DNA of 64,000 bases. Origin: Cornus controversa (Eukaryota > Streptophyta > Magnoliopsida > Cornales > Cornaceae). The notes under the pieces were generated by a model. That model searched no databases and was not told the origin of the DNA. It was given only the letters and a program-made list of their open reading frames with translations. Location: assembly GCA_026545225.1 (NCBI GenBank), contig CM048845.1:91018533-91082532 (forward strand), read 5' to 3'. Position numbers and translations under genes: made by a program. Shown here one piece after another: positions 45,510-56,536 of this stretch; positions within the stretch are counted from its first letter, which is position 1, and every line of letters starts with the position of its first letter.

Positions 45510-46716
45510 TGATAGGCGTTGAATGTTACGCATTTTAGCCTCTTAACTTATGTATTTTATTCTCTTAGTGATAGATTATTTTGTGATTTTACTTTGTTTT
45601 AGTGTTTTCTGTATTTTCAAAGCCTTAATGATTATTTCAGTTAAAACCGTGCTTTTGAGTTTTTAAAGAAGACATCCAAGATGGTGAGATGAAGCCTACA
45701 TTAAGGAGATTCACTCAACCATTTATTTCAACTCAAATCAGCCCAAGAAAGAGGTCCAAGAGAATTACAGCTGCTTAAGAAGGTTTCGGGCCTGAAGCCC
45801 AAATCTGCGCATAATGCAGTCTTAATCCCGTTTTGGAAAATAGACCAGAAGTCTTATTTCCAAGCCTCAAATCGACATTATTTTCGTGATGGGTTGAACC
45901 AAATTTGATTCTGCACACTTTTATATTTCACGAAAATTCCGTAAATCGGACTTCTAGTGGGTCAAAAGTCGGGCTGAAGTCAGCAGGAAAAACCCACCTG
46001 ATTAGTGCTGCGGGAAACCCTAATTAATTCCTAATTGGATTAGGACTTTGGTGTATTCTCTTGGGGAATAAAGTGAAGACTTGGAGGCTGAAGAGGAGGA
46101 GCTTAGACACAGAGATTGGAGAGTCTGAGAGGGCTGAAGAGAACAGAAACATATTGCAGAGCCATTGGAGAACGAAGTCATACGCGTAATTCAGAAAGAT
46201 GATGTCTTCTTCCTCAACAGTTGAAGCTTCTTCTTCTACCATGAGCGGGTAGTTCAATCACTAGGGTTTTGATGTAGCCCTAACAAAGCATCAATGGTTT
46301 GATTGTTTTAATTATTGGGGACCTTTATATACATGCATAGATTGTGTAATTGTGAGGATTCTTATTATAGAATTGAGCAATAAAAGTCTTGTAAATTCAA
46401 TCTCAATGATTTCTTATCTGGTCTTAGATATTTAGTTGTTGTTATTGAACTCAATCTCTTTTGTTTTCTGTGATCATGAGAGAGATTATTACACAATGGT
46501 AATCACTGAATATATTATTATGAGCTTTGATGGATTATGCCTAGAGAAGATGAACCATACTGCACCCTAGATTAGAGTAGTTAGGCAGATGGCCCATGCC
46601 AATCGAAGATAGTCCATGGCTTAGCCTTAATCATATGTTATCTTCTTGACGGATGAAGGTGAGCTTGTAGCCACCGACACCACTTATGCATGATGTAATT
46701 CCCCTATAGTTGATTC
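45510..46716 (+). repeat. 5' LTR of element A, left part
   Basis: TGATAGGCGTTGAATGTTACG... matches LTR subtype 1. It is interrupted at 46716 by the 46717-50930 insertion, and the remaining 302 bases are at 50936-51237. Without the insertion the LTR is about 1.5 kb, the same as B's. Confidence 0.92.
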
Positions 46717-47105
46717 TATAAGGACCGGAATATTTTGACCGGTTCCGGGCGATTTTGGACCGGACCGATTTTTTTTTGAATAAATTAAAAAAATTCAAAA
46801 AGATGTTGTATATATATATATATGGAATTATATATATATATATGAAGATGGAGGCTATAGTTATATATATATATGGGAGATATATATATATATATATGGT
46901 AAGTATATCTATTTTTGAATATAGATAAATTTTATCACATGTATTATTAAACATGTGAGTGGGAGAAAGGAATACATGTGTATAGGGTGCATGTGTACAG
47001 GTGTTTAGTAATACACACACGTGATAATACATATATACATATTAGATTTTGTATGTATGTATAAATTATGTGTGGAGGGGAGTGGTTGATGAAACATGTG
47101 GTATA

Positions 47106-47270
47106 GAAAAGAGAAGACCACATTCGGCTGAGAGAAGAAAAGAGAGAAAGAAAGAAAAGAAAAGAAAGAAAGAAGAAAAGAAAAGGAAAAAGAAAAGAAA
47201 AGAAAAGAAAGAGAAGAGAGAGAAGGAGAAGTCGGGGAGAGAGAGAGGGGCCAAGATCGGGGAGAGAGTG
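47106..47270 (+). repeat. Purine (GA-rich) tract
   Basis: About 165 bases made almost only of A and G (GAAAGAAAGAAAAGAAAAG type). The reverse ORF of poly-Phe/Leu/Ser and the forward poly-Lys/Glu ORF over it reflect this composition. Confidence 0.85.
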
Positions 47271-49462
47271 ACGCCGAGAGAGGAGATGCTTCAGTGCTCC
47301 GGCGGCTGCTCCGACGTGGGCCTCTCGACGGCCAGCCACGGTTGGTGGCAGTGCCTGAAGGCGGTGGTTGCAGGTGAGCGCGTGGTGGCTCGATTCAGTC
47401 GAGCCATTCGTGAAGGGGGTTTCGCGGCTGGAGTTTGTTGGTTCCGGTGAGTTTCGGCGATCGTTAAGGTTGATATAGTGGTCGTATGGACTGTTTTGGG
47501 TCCTCTTCCGGTGGGATTGGCTCGGCTCTAGGTGCTGGCGTCGTGGCTGGTTTCGGGTGGAACTCGTGGGTCTGTTTTGATGAGTTTGGTGGTAGCGGCT
47601 CAAGCTAAATTTAGTCACGGAGGTGGCTTTTGCTGATGGGTATTTGTCGTAGCTCGTGGGCTCGGTCTTGGCTGCCATGGTGGCTCGGTTGGAGGCTAAT
47701 GGTTCGGCGGTGCGGTTGTTTGGACAGCTATATACGGTTCTATGGTGGTGGTGAAAAAGTGGTTTCGGCTGAGTGGGCTGGTTGTTGCCGACGGTGTCGT
47801 GAGTGGTGTAATGTTATGTGGCCATCTCATGGTTGGAAGCTATGGTTTTGGGTTGTACACAATGGAGCCTTCAATGGTGATTCACGCTTAGGAGTGAAGG
47901 TTTGGGACGTGCTCACAGTGAGGGCTGTTTGGATGGTAGTTCCATGGGAACTCGGCAGTGGTGGCGGCTGGGTATTGTGGTACATGGGCTGCCGTGAGGA
48001 TGGTCCTTGGTGGGTCTTTGTAGGCATGGTTTGAGACAGCGATGCTCACGGTTTGGGGGCACACATGGACTGTAGATGGGCTGTTTAGCTGGGTGTTTGG
48101 ATTGTTGGTCTTGGAGTACTTGGTTTGGCTAGTGTTTGGCTCGGCTGAGATAGGTTGCTGGGTTGTGTCTGGTTGGTCTAAAAATGGTGGATTTGGTATT
48201 TGGTTTAAACTGGGCTTTAGACTTGAAATGGAGCTTGGATTGAATTGGGCCCAAGACATGGGTTGGATCAAACTTTGGGATCAACAAAGAGAAAAATGGT
48301 TCAGTGGATGGATTGCATGGACTTTAGCACAGGACTGGATCAGGCTTGGAAACAGGCCGATTTGTAGGCACGGACCGGTTGAGAGCGGGACCTAAGGCAA
48401 GTTGATTCTTGCCTCTATCTCGTACATATCTTTTACGTACGTTGAGTAATTTACATATGTCTTAATTTAATCATATGTGATATGTGTATATACATATATA
48501 TGTAGGCGCTTATATATATATGTGTATAGGGAATGTGGCATATACATGGGATGTGAGAGGATATACATATGCGTGTGTGTATATATATGTATGTGCGGGT
48601 TTGGAAAGCGATAACATGTTAGATTTATCGCCTGTTTGCATTGTGATATGCATGTATGTATAGATTAAAGTCTATGAAATGTATGCTAAATAATACCTGT
48701 TTAGCTCTGTGTTGTCTTGTATGCATATGTGGTTCTTATGCATGGTGTTCAGGATGTATATATATATAGGTGATTATATATATGGTTGCAACGGTAGAAA
48801 TGCATGCTAAGTATGAATTTAACTTTAGCGAGCATTTGAAAAGCATGAAATGTGCTAACTGTTTTATATGTTCTTGATACATATGTGGGTGACGTAATAT
48901 ATATGTGTATATATATATTGTGATTGGAATGCATGTTAGCTACTTGTAGTGAATACATGCATTGAATGAGAGCATGACTGTATGTATGCTAGTATACGTG
49001 CATAAAGGACTTATATACAGGATTGGATATATATGTGATTATATGTGAGAATGTGAATATGAGATGCATGCTGGCTTTATTTATATATATCGAATGTGTG
49101 CATTGATACTAGCATGATAAAAATGTGCTAGGTTGAGTTTGTTGGCATATATGACGTATTATGCAGGTTTTGAACATATATGTGCTATATGTGTTGGAAT
49201 GTGATGAAAAATATGCTAACTACTTCTTTTTAGTATTCATAAGCATGGGTTGAAGCACGAAAGTGTTATGCTGCGTATATATGCATCTATATTGCATGCA
49301 TAGGAGGGAATGACACATATGTGGGTTATGTGGAGATGAAATGCATGCTAAGTTCTTTTAACTAGCTTAGGCATTGTGAGGCATGAACATTGAATGTTTG
49401 GGTTATTATATGTTCTAAATGCATATATAGTGCCGTTGTGAGGAAACGGGGAAGGGTGGTTG

Positions 49463-49820
49463 AATAACCTAGAGTAGGTCAATACTCGGTTGTGGTTGTG
49501 GTCATAAAGTGGGCAAATCACCTAGAGTAGGTCAATACTCGATCACGGTGAGGGCAAAGGAGTGGTTACGTCACTTTGGAGTAGGTAAATACTCGGTGAC
49601 GGTGGTCTACTCACTTTGGAGTAGGTAAATACTCGGTGGGGATTCCAAAAAGATGCCCAATCACTTTGGAGTAGGTAAATACTCGGTGATTGTGGTTTAC
49701 TCACCTCGGAGTAGGTAAATACTCGGTGAGAATTTTAAATAGGGGTCAAGTCACCTTGGAGTAGGTAAATACTCGGTGGCGGTGGTCTATCCACCTTGGA
49801 GTAGGTAAATACTCGGTGGC
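49463..49820 (+). repeat. Hairpin-like tandem repeats in the 46717 solo LTR (8 copies)
   Basis: Eight units share GGAGTAGGTAAATACTCGGT. The first two read CCTAGAGTAGGTCAATACTC and are the most diverged, matching the diverged first unit at 35442. The array is longer than those at 30533 and 35442. Confidence 0.88.
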
Positions 49821-50935
49821 AGAGTTGGAATGGTGGGGGAAAGGTCTCGGTTACATGATTTGGTTAAGAATCATATTAGGGTATTTGGTTGAGTCCGGGA
49901 GAGGGACAAGTGCATGAACATGCTGACATTTTCTATTGTGAAGCATGCTATGTGTTTAACGCATTCTTATATATGCGTTGTTTGCGACAGAACATGATAT
50001 ATGTTGGATATCTATTGCTTTTGAGCATGTTATATGGTTTAAATACATCTTTATTGCATTTGAGATGTGCTACTTGACGAGTAGGAGATGTGATAGTTGA
50101 TTTACATCGTTTATGTAAATGTGTTGATATATATGTTCTATATACATATTGGTATTGAATGTTTACTGCTTTCAAGCATGTTGAAAATGATTTCTAAAAT
50201 CATGTGTAGTGGATTTTGTATGTTCATATGTGCTAGAGTAGCCATATACATCATTGGTTTATGCATGCTAGGTGGGGCATGGTCTTAAATATTGTGATAT
50301 ATTTAAGTGCATATGTATATTTTTGAGAATATGTGAGAATCGACCTGCTGCAGCGGTGATAGTATGGTTCTACATACCTTGTTGGGCCTTTGAGCTCACC
50401 CCCTCCTAGGTTTTGCAGGTATTGCTGATTTCGAAGTCAGTTAGGGGGATCGGTAGTCCCAGTTGCAGAGGTAGTAAGTAGATTACTTAGAATCTGATGT
50501 ATGTCCAAAATATTGGATAGATAGACGTGTTACATTTGGATTAAATGTATGGAGAGGCTTATATTGATTCAGTCCCTTCAATTGTATTTATTCATGTGAT
50601 GTATGTATTAAATACGGACATTCAAGGACTGAGACATGTATTTATGATTGTATTATGCATGTGTAGAAATATTGGGGGGACACGGGCCCAGAAGTGTCCA
50701 TTTTTATTGTTTAGATATAAATGCTGGGGGGACACGTTCCCAGAAGTGTCCATATAAATTGTAAAGCAGGTATATCATGCCAGGAGCTGATTATTTAGAG
50801 TGGGTCATGCCCAATTTTTGTAAAAATGATAGGAAATTGAGGTTGCATGATCAGGTGGTGGTTAGAGCGTGAGGGTGATCTCACGGGGTTCACACCTCGG
50901 TTTTCGGGCCTCAGGAATCGGGGCGTGACAGATTC

Positions 50936-51237
50936 AATTGACCATTGATTGTGGAGTTAGTGGAGAAGTCAAACACCCTAGGTTTCTCTCTTATTATCTT
51001 CATTATCTGTTTACCTTTGATTTATTTTATTTTATCTTTTTAATTAGTTAAAAATCAGAATTCGTTTCTTTTAAATTTAATTAGAATTAATTCCGTAATC
51101 CAACTCATCAGAACATAATCCCTGAGGTACGATACCCATTCCTTTCGATAGCCCTATTCTGCAAGGAATTCGTTCTATTGCGAAGTGTGGAAAATTTTAA
51201 TTGGTATACTTTTTGAGTCACACTCACACACGAATCA
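50936..51237 (+). repeat. 5' LTR of element A, right part
   Basis: It continues the LTR after the GATTC duplication and ends CACACACGAATCA. It includes the CTGAGGTACGATACCC...TTCGTTCTATTGCGAAG block shared with other Athila-type LTRs in the window. Confidence 0.92.
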
Positions 51238-51242
51238 ATTTT

Positions 51243-51260
51243 TGGCGCCGTTGCCGGGGA
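51243..51260 (+). other. Primer-binding site of element A (tRNA-Asp)
   Basis: TGGCGCCGTTGCCGGGGA, an exact tRNA-Asp 3'-end complement, starts five bases after the LTR end. Confidence 0.96.
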
Positions 51261-51382
51261 TTATCTATTTGATTGATTGGATTTTACAGAATTAGTTTTA
51301 ATTGGATTTTTAGTTTAGGAAATTATTTTATTTTTTTTTTTTAATTTTGTTTTTGTTTCTTTTCAGGTGCTTTTGGTAATAT

Positions 51383-52885
51383 ATGCAAGGTCGTCGTTCT
51401 GTGGCTGATCCTTTGATACCTCTTGATCCTGAGCCTGAACGTACTCTTAGACAACAGAGGAACATCCCTGTTGACACCAGTGTGCAAGAGGAAGAAATAA
51501 TTGAAGACATGGCAGAAGAGAGGAATAATAACCTTGTTCCTAATGCTGATGGAGAAAGAGCTAGATTGCTTAGGGACTACTATGTTCCTGAGACATATAC
51601 CTCGCCAGCAGGTTTTCAACTGCCCAATGTCACAGCACAGAATTATGAGATCAAGTCCAGCATTATTCAGATGCTACCATCTTATTTTGGGCTGACTCAA
51701 GAAGACCCTTACAAGCATCTGGATGACTTCATTGAAGTGTGCTCAACTACAAAAATTCACAACTTCTCTGAAGATGCTTTCAGAATGAGACTTTTTCCAT
51801 TCTCTCTGAAAGACAAAGGAAAGTATTGGTTCAACTCTCTACCGGCTGGTTCTATCACGACTTGGACTCAGATGCAACATGAGTTTCTCAAGAAGTATTT
51901 TCCGATAGGGAAGACCAATCAGTTCAGACGTGCTATCACTGGTTTCTCCCAACATGAAGGGGAACAATTTTATGAGACATGGGAAAGATTCAAGGACCTT
52001 CTTAGGAAGTGTCCCCATCATCAAGTTCCTAAGTGGCAACTAGTGCAGAGTTTTCATGAAGGGCTCACAGAAGCCAACAGACAGATGGTTGATGCGTCAT
52101 GTGGAGGTACTTTTATGTTGAAGAGTGAAGAAGAGGCATGGACCCTATTTGAAAATCTTAGTGACAACTCTCTACAACATGTGTCCTCTACTCGTTCTAG
52201 CAGACCTGCCACTACCAGGAAGACTGATGGGATTTTTGAGGTTGGTGCTTCAGAAGCTATGCCAACTGATATTGATTTAATTGCACAGAAGGTAGCAGCA
52301 ATTATGGCTGCCAATCAAACTCCTTCTGCTTCAAATTCTTCATTGCTAGGCCCTTGTGAATTTTGCTCTAGTCCTATGCATAATGTGAGCAATTGTCCTT
52401 CAATGGGGCAATTTTTCGATATTCAACATGAGCAAGTTCAAGCTACTTTCACTGGACCAATGAATCCTCCACGAGGTAATACTTACAATCCCACATGGAG
52501 GAATCATCCTGGTTTTTCTTACAGTAACCAAGGGGCAGCAATGCAACCATCATATCAACCTAGGACTTTTGTGCCTCAACAGCAATATCAAACACAAAGT
52601 CCTATGGCCCAAAGAATTTCTGCTATTGAAGACAAGCTGACTCTTACCTTGTCTAAATTTGACAAGCTTGATTCCCTTATAAAGACAGTGCAAGCTACTG
52701 CAGCAACAGTACAATCTACAGTTCAGCTAGTGCACTCGCATTCTCAATCCATTGCCAAATTGGAATCTCAATTTGGACAGCTTGCTACTTCATTAAGTAG
52801 AAGAGAAGAAAGGAAGCTCCCTAGTCAACCAATTGCTAATCCAAGAGGGATGCAAGCTTCCACAAGCAACCCACACCATGAGTAA
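51383..52885 (+). pseudogene. gag: Element A gag
   Basis: The ATG at 51383 opens MQGRRSVADPLIPLDPEPE, in line with B's gag start. Gag is the structural protein that packages element RNA into virus-like particles. The capsid-like domain covers roughly residues 95-260 (LPSYFGLTQEDPYKHLDDF, FSLKDKGKYWFNSLPAG, KKYFPIGKTNQFRRAITGF). One CCHC zinc knuckle, CEFCSSPMHNVSNC, lies near residue 325, followed by a Gln/Pro-rich linker and a possible coiled coil (MAQRISAIEDKLTLTLSKFD). The stop at 52883-52885 is TAA where B has CAA. Pol continues in the same frame, so gag and pol were one ORF. Confidence 0.93.
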
Positions 52886-55649
52886 GTTCAAGCCATTACC
52901 ACTTTGAGAAGTGGGAAAATAATTGACAATAAGGTGGGTGAAAAGAAAGAAGAAGAAAAAGTGACCACAAGTCCAATTGCTGAAATTCCTTATGAGCCCA
53001 AGGCTCCTTTCCCACAACGTTTTCTTGAAGCATCTAAATTGGGGAAGCAAGGGGACAAGCTTCATGACATGATGGAGGTGTTTCGCCAAGTGAAGATTAA
53101 TTTGCCACTCCTTGATGCCATCAAGCAAATTCCTCCTTATGCAAAATTTTTGAAGGACTTGTGCACTCAGAAAAGGCGTTCTAAAAGCCATGTGCCAAAG
53201 AAAGTAATGCTGCCACAACAAGTAAGTTCAATAATTCAGCAGTGTACTCCTCCCAAGTACAAAGATCCTGGTGCTCCAACTATCTCATGCAATATTGGGG
53301 AGCACCATGTGGATAAAGCTCTTCTTGATTTGGGTGCAAGTGTGAATTTGCTACCCTATTCAGTTTACTTACAATTGGGCTTGGGAGAATTGAAGCCTAC
53401 CTCGGTGATATTACAATTTGCAGACAGATCAACAAAGCAACCCCGAGGAATCATAGAAGATGTGCTCATTAAAGTGGACAAGTTCTACTTTCCTGTTGAT
53501 TTCATTGTACTTGACACTGAGCCGGTTCACAATCCGAAGAGGCACATTCTTGTGATCCTTGGTCGACCTTTCTTAGCTACTGCTGATGCTTGCATAAATT
53601 GTAGGTCGGGGATCATGGATATTTCTTTTGGCAACATGAATGTCAAGCTTAATGTGTTTAATGCTATCCAACACCCTCCAGATCAGAGTGATGTGTTCTG
53701 CATGGATGATATTGATGAATGTGTGGAGGAATTTGTTTCATCCTCTATATCTCGAAACTCCCTGGAGGTATGTAAGTCGTTTTATGACTTTGAAAACACT
53801 AATGATGAAGGGTTGTGTAAAGAGGTGCATGCTATGCTGGAAGTGGATGCTATTCAGAATACTCCACCATGGAGAATTCCAATTGAGCCACTACCTTTTC
53901 TCTCTAGCACTCCCTTAGTGCCTTCATTGGAGTCCCCTCCAGAATTAGAGTTGAAGCCTTTGCCTGACAAATTGAAGTATGTATTCTTGGGGGCACAGAA
54001 AACTCTTCCTGTTATAATTGCCTCTGATCTGACAGAAATTCAAGAGAAGAGCTTAGTAGAGGTTTTATACCAACATCGGGAAGCAATCGGATGGAGTGTT
54101 GCTGATCTTAAGGGCATTGATCCCTCAGTTTGCATGCACAAAATCCATTTGGAAGAAGGATGTAAGCCAACTAGAGAGGCTCAGAGGCGGTTGAACCCCA
54201 ACATGAAGGAGGTGGTAAAGAAAGAGGTTGTCAAGTTACTTGATGCAGGAATCATTTATCCAATTTCTGATAACACATGGGTGAGTCCGACACAAGTGGT
54301 TCCAAAGAAATCTGGTCTTACCATTGTCCCTAACTCCATGGGAGAGCTTGTCCCACAACCGTACTGCCACAGGTTGGCGTGTTTGCATTGATTACAGAAA
54401 TCTCAACTCTATGACAAGGAAAGATCACTTCCCCCTTTCATTCATTGACCAAATACTTGAAAGGTTAGCTGGTCAGAGTTATTATTGCTTTCTGGATGGT
54501 TACTCTGGTTATAACCAAGTAGCTATGGATCCAGAAGATCAAGAGAAGACCACTTTCACTTGTCCCTTTGGTACTTTTGCGTATTGTCATATGCCTTTTG
54601 GATTATGTAATGCTCCGGCTACATTCCAGAGGTGTATGATGGCCATCTTTTCTAACATGGTGGAAAAATTCTTGGAGGTGTTTATGGATGATTTCTCTGT
54701 TTTTGGATCATCTTTTGAACATTGTTTGAGCAATTTATCACTTGTGCTTCAAAGGTGCCGAGAATGGAATCTGGTACTTAGTTGGGAGAAGAGCCATTTT
54801 ATGGTGAAAGAAGGTATTGTATTGGGCCATATTGTTTCAGAGAAGGGCATTGAAGTTGATAAAGCAAAGATCGACCTAATTGCAACTCTGCCTCATCCAA
54901 CTTCGGTAAGGCAAGTTCGATCTTTCTTAGGCCATGCCGGGTTCTATAGAAGATTCATCAAGGATTTCAGTAAAGTGGCTCGACCATTGTGCCATTTGTT
55001 ATCTAAAGATGTTCCCTTTATCTTTGATGAAGATTGTGTGAAAGCTTTTGAAAAGCTTCGGTCTCTGTTGTCCTCTGCACCAATCATGCAGTCTCCAAAA
55101 TGGGCTGTACCTTTTGAAATCATGTGTGATGCCTCTGATTATGCAGTGGGAGCCGTGTTGGGACAAAGAGAAGAGAAACGACCACATGTCATCTATTATG
55201 CTAGTAAGACTCTCTCTGATGCCCAACTCAATTATACAACCACAGAGAAAGAGCTACTAGCTGTAGTGTTTGCCTTGGACAAGTTTCGTTCTTATTTATT
55301 GGGATCCAAGGTGGTTGTCTACTCTGATCATGCAGCATTGAGACACTTATTGGCAAAGAAAGAAACCAAACCGCGTCTTATTCGGTGGATTTTATTGCTG
55401 CAAGAATTTGATTTGGAGATAAAAGACAAAAAGGGGACGGAGAATATGGTTGCAGATCATTTATCTCGAATCGAGTTTGAGCCAGTGATCGATGCACTAC
55501 CTATTCGAGACTCATTCCCGGATGAGCAATTGTTTGAAATCACGTTGATGAAAGTTAATGGCCAAAGGTTGAAACATTGTGTGGAAGGATGTGTGCCAAG
55601 AAGAGACGTGGAGTCCGTCGACTTGACGGATCCCGTCTATCCGACTTAA
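52886..55649 (+). pseudogene. pol: Element A pol: protease, RT and RNase H, with integrase core deleted
   Basis: In frame with gag come VQAITTLRSGK, the aspartic protease (ALLDLGASVNLLPYSVYL, about 53318-53370; VILGRPFLATADACINC) and the RT start ([21 protein letters not shown]). A one-base insertion near 54360 shifts the frame. RT then continues with [16 protein letters not shown] (about 54485) and [10 protein letters not shown] (54678-54707). RNase H follows ([46 protein letters not shown]). After [11 protein letters not shown] the frame jumps to [12 protein letters not shown] and ends LTDPVYPT at 55649. The integrase zinc finger and DDE core seen in C (21424-22554) are absent. Apart from the frameshift the domain order and motifs are intact. 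Confidence 0.93.
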
Positions 55650-56536
55650 TCCCTTCGGAGAGTCAATCGTCTCCTACGGATGTTAAATAGTAGGTTTTGT
55701 ATGTATTTCTATACTTTATTTCTTTTAGTTTTCTTTAATTTTAATTTTTGATTCTAGTTTTCTTAGGTTTTCCTTCAATTCTAGTTGCGTTTTAATATTT
55801 TTTCTTTGAGTTTTTGATGTATAAGTTGCTTCCGGAGGATGTCAAGAGGTGTACCGAGGTATTCGGACTCAAGACGGGTGAAAAATCGTGCTCTCGGTCG
55901 ACCTTGGGCGATGGAGACTCAAAAATATCAAGTCTCGGTCGAACTTGGGCGATGGAGGGTCAAACAGGCCTTCAGGGGGGGATCGATCGCCCCAGTCAAG
56001 GGGGATCGATCGCCCCATGTGTTTTTTGGAAGATCCTCACCTACAGGTGGGCGATCGATCGCCCACCCTAGGGGGGATCGATCGCCCAAGCCCATGTGTG
56101 GGCTGGCCGAAAATTTATGCTATAAATGGACTCCTTATCCTCCTGTGTTGCTACTACTTGCATCCTAAGCCTCTTGGAACTCCAATTCAAGTCCTATATC
56201 ATCCGGAAAACTAATTTCTTCAATTAGTGATTATTATACAAGGATTCAACATTGATCAACATCAACTTCAACATCAAAGTGGATCAAAAATCACTAGTCT
56301 CAAAGGAAGCTCACACTTTTTCAAGTTCAACATCAAAGTAAGTGAAGTTTTTCCTTGAAGAAATTGTTCAAATCTTTTTGAGGGCTTTTGAAGACCAAGT
56401 TTGGGGGATCAATTTGGTGCAATTACTTGTTCGATTTGGGTGGAAAAATTGCCAGAAAAAGGAGGTTGAAGGTTACAAAAGAATTGTGCACACCAAGTGT
56501 TCGATTTAATTCCTCAACCACACTTTTTCTACTTCT
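55650..56536 (+). other. Spacer between pol and third ORF of element A
   Basis: Non-coding; homologous to 7598-8486 in B. It contains TTTTAGTTTTCTTTAATTTT-like sequence at 55720-55800 and the GATCGATC palindrome cluster. The three overlapping ORFs at 55814-56214 run through the palindromes in different frames and are not preserved in B. Confidence 0.7.
55975..56087. repeat. Cluster of GATCGATC-centred palindromes (element A)
   Basis: Four units: GGGGGGATCGATCGCCCC (55975-55993), GGGGATCGATCGCCCC (56000-56016), the perfect 20-mer GTGGGCGATCGATCGCCCAC (56047-56066), and GGGGGGATCGATCGCCC (56071-56087). The gap between units 2 and 3 is longer, as in B. Confidence 0.9.

Larger units (their letters stand above)
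46717..50930 (+). repeat. Long E-type solo LTR in element A's 5' LTR (TSD GATTC)
   Basis: It begins TATAAGGACCGG (TG-to-TA variant of the E-type start) and ends TCGGGGCGTGACA. GATTC flanks at 46712-46716 and 50931-50935. At 4214 bp it is much longer than its relatives (about 2.7-2.9 kb). It shares with them the hairpin repeats, the GAGCTCACCCCCTCC segment and the GGGGGGACACG-CCCAGAAGTGTCC motif (50676, 50726). It also holds AT runs (46806-46905), a purine tract (47106-47270) and a G-rich 1.1-kb segment (47270-48390). ORFs in the last are biased and unrecognised, and I do not call them genes. Confidence 0.85.

Noticed and set aside
47049-48395. Forward ORFs of 117-134 codons in a G-rich segment of the long solo LTR
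   Set aside because: Strong Trp/Gly or Lys/Glu bias from base composition, no recognisable domain, several frames open at once, and antisense ORFs of equal length.
49463-49820. Possible CRISPR-like array
   Set aside because: Regular repeats with spacers, but the spacers are short and repetitive, the repeats sit in a plant LTR, and no cas genes are present.
55814-56214. Three overlapping ORFs between pol and the third ORF of A
   Set aside because: They cross the palindrome cluster in different frames and have no intact counterpart in B.
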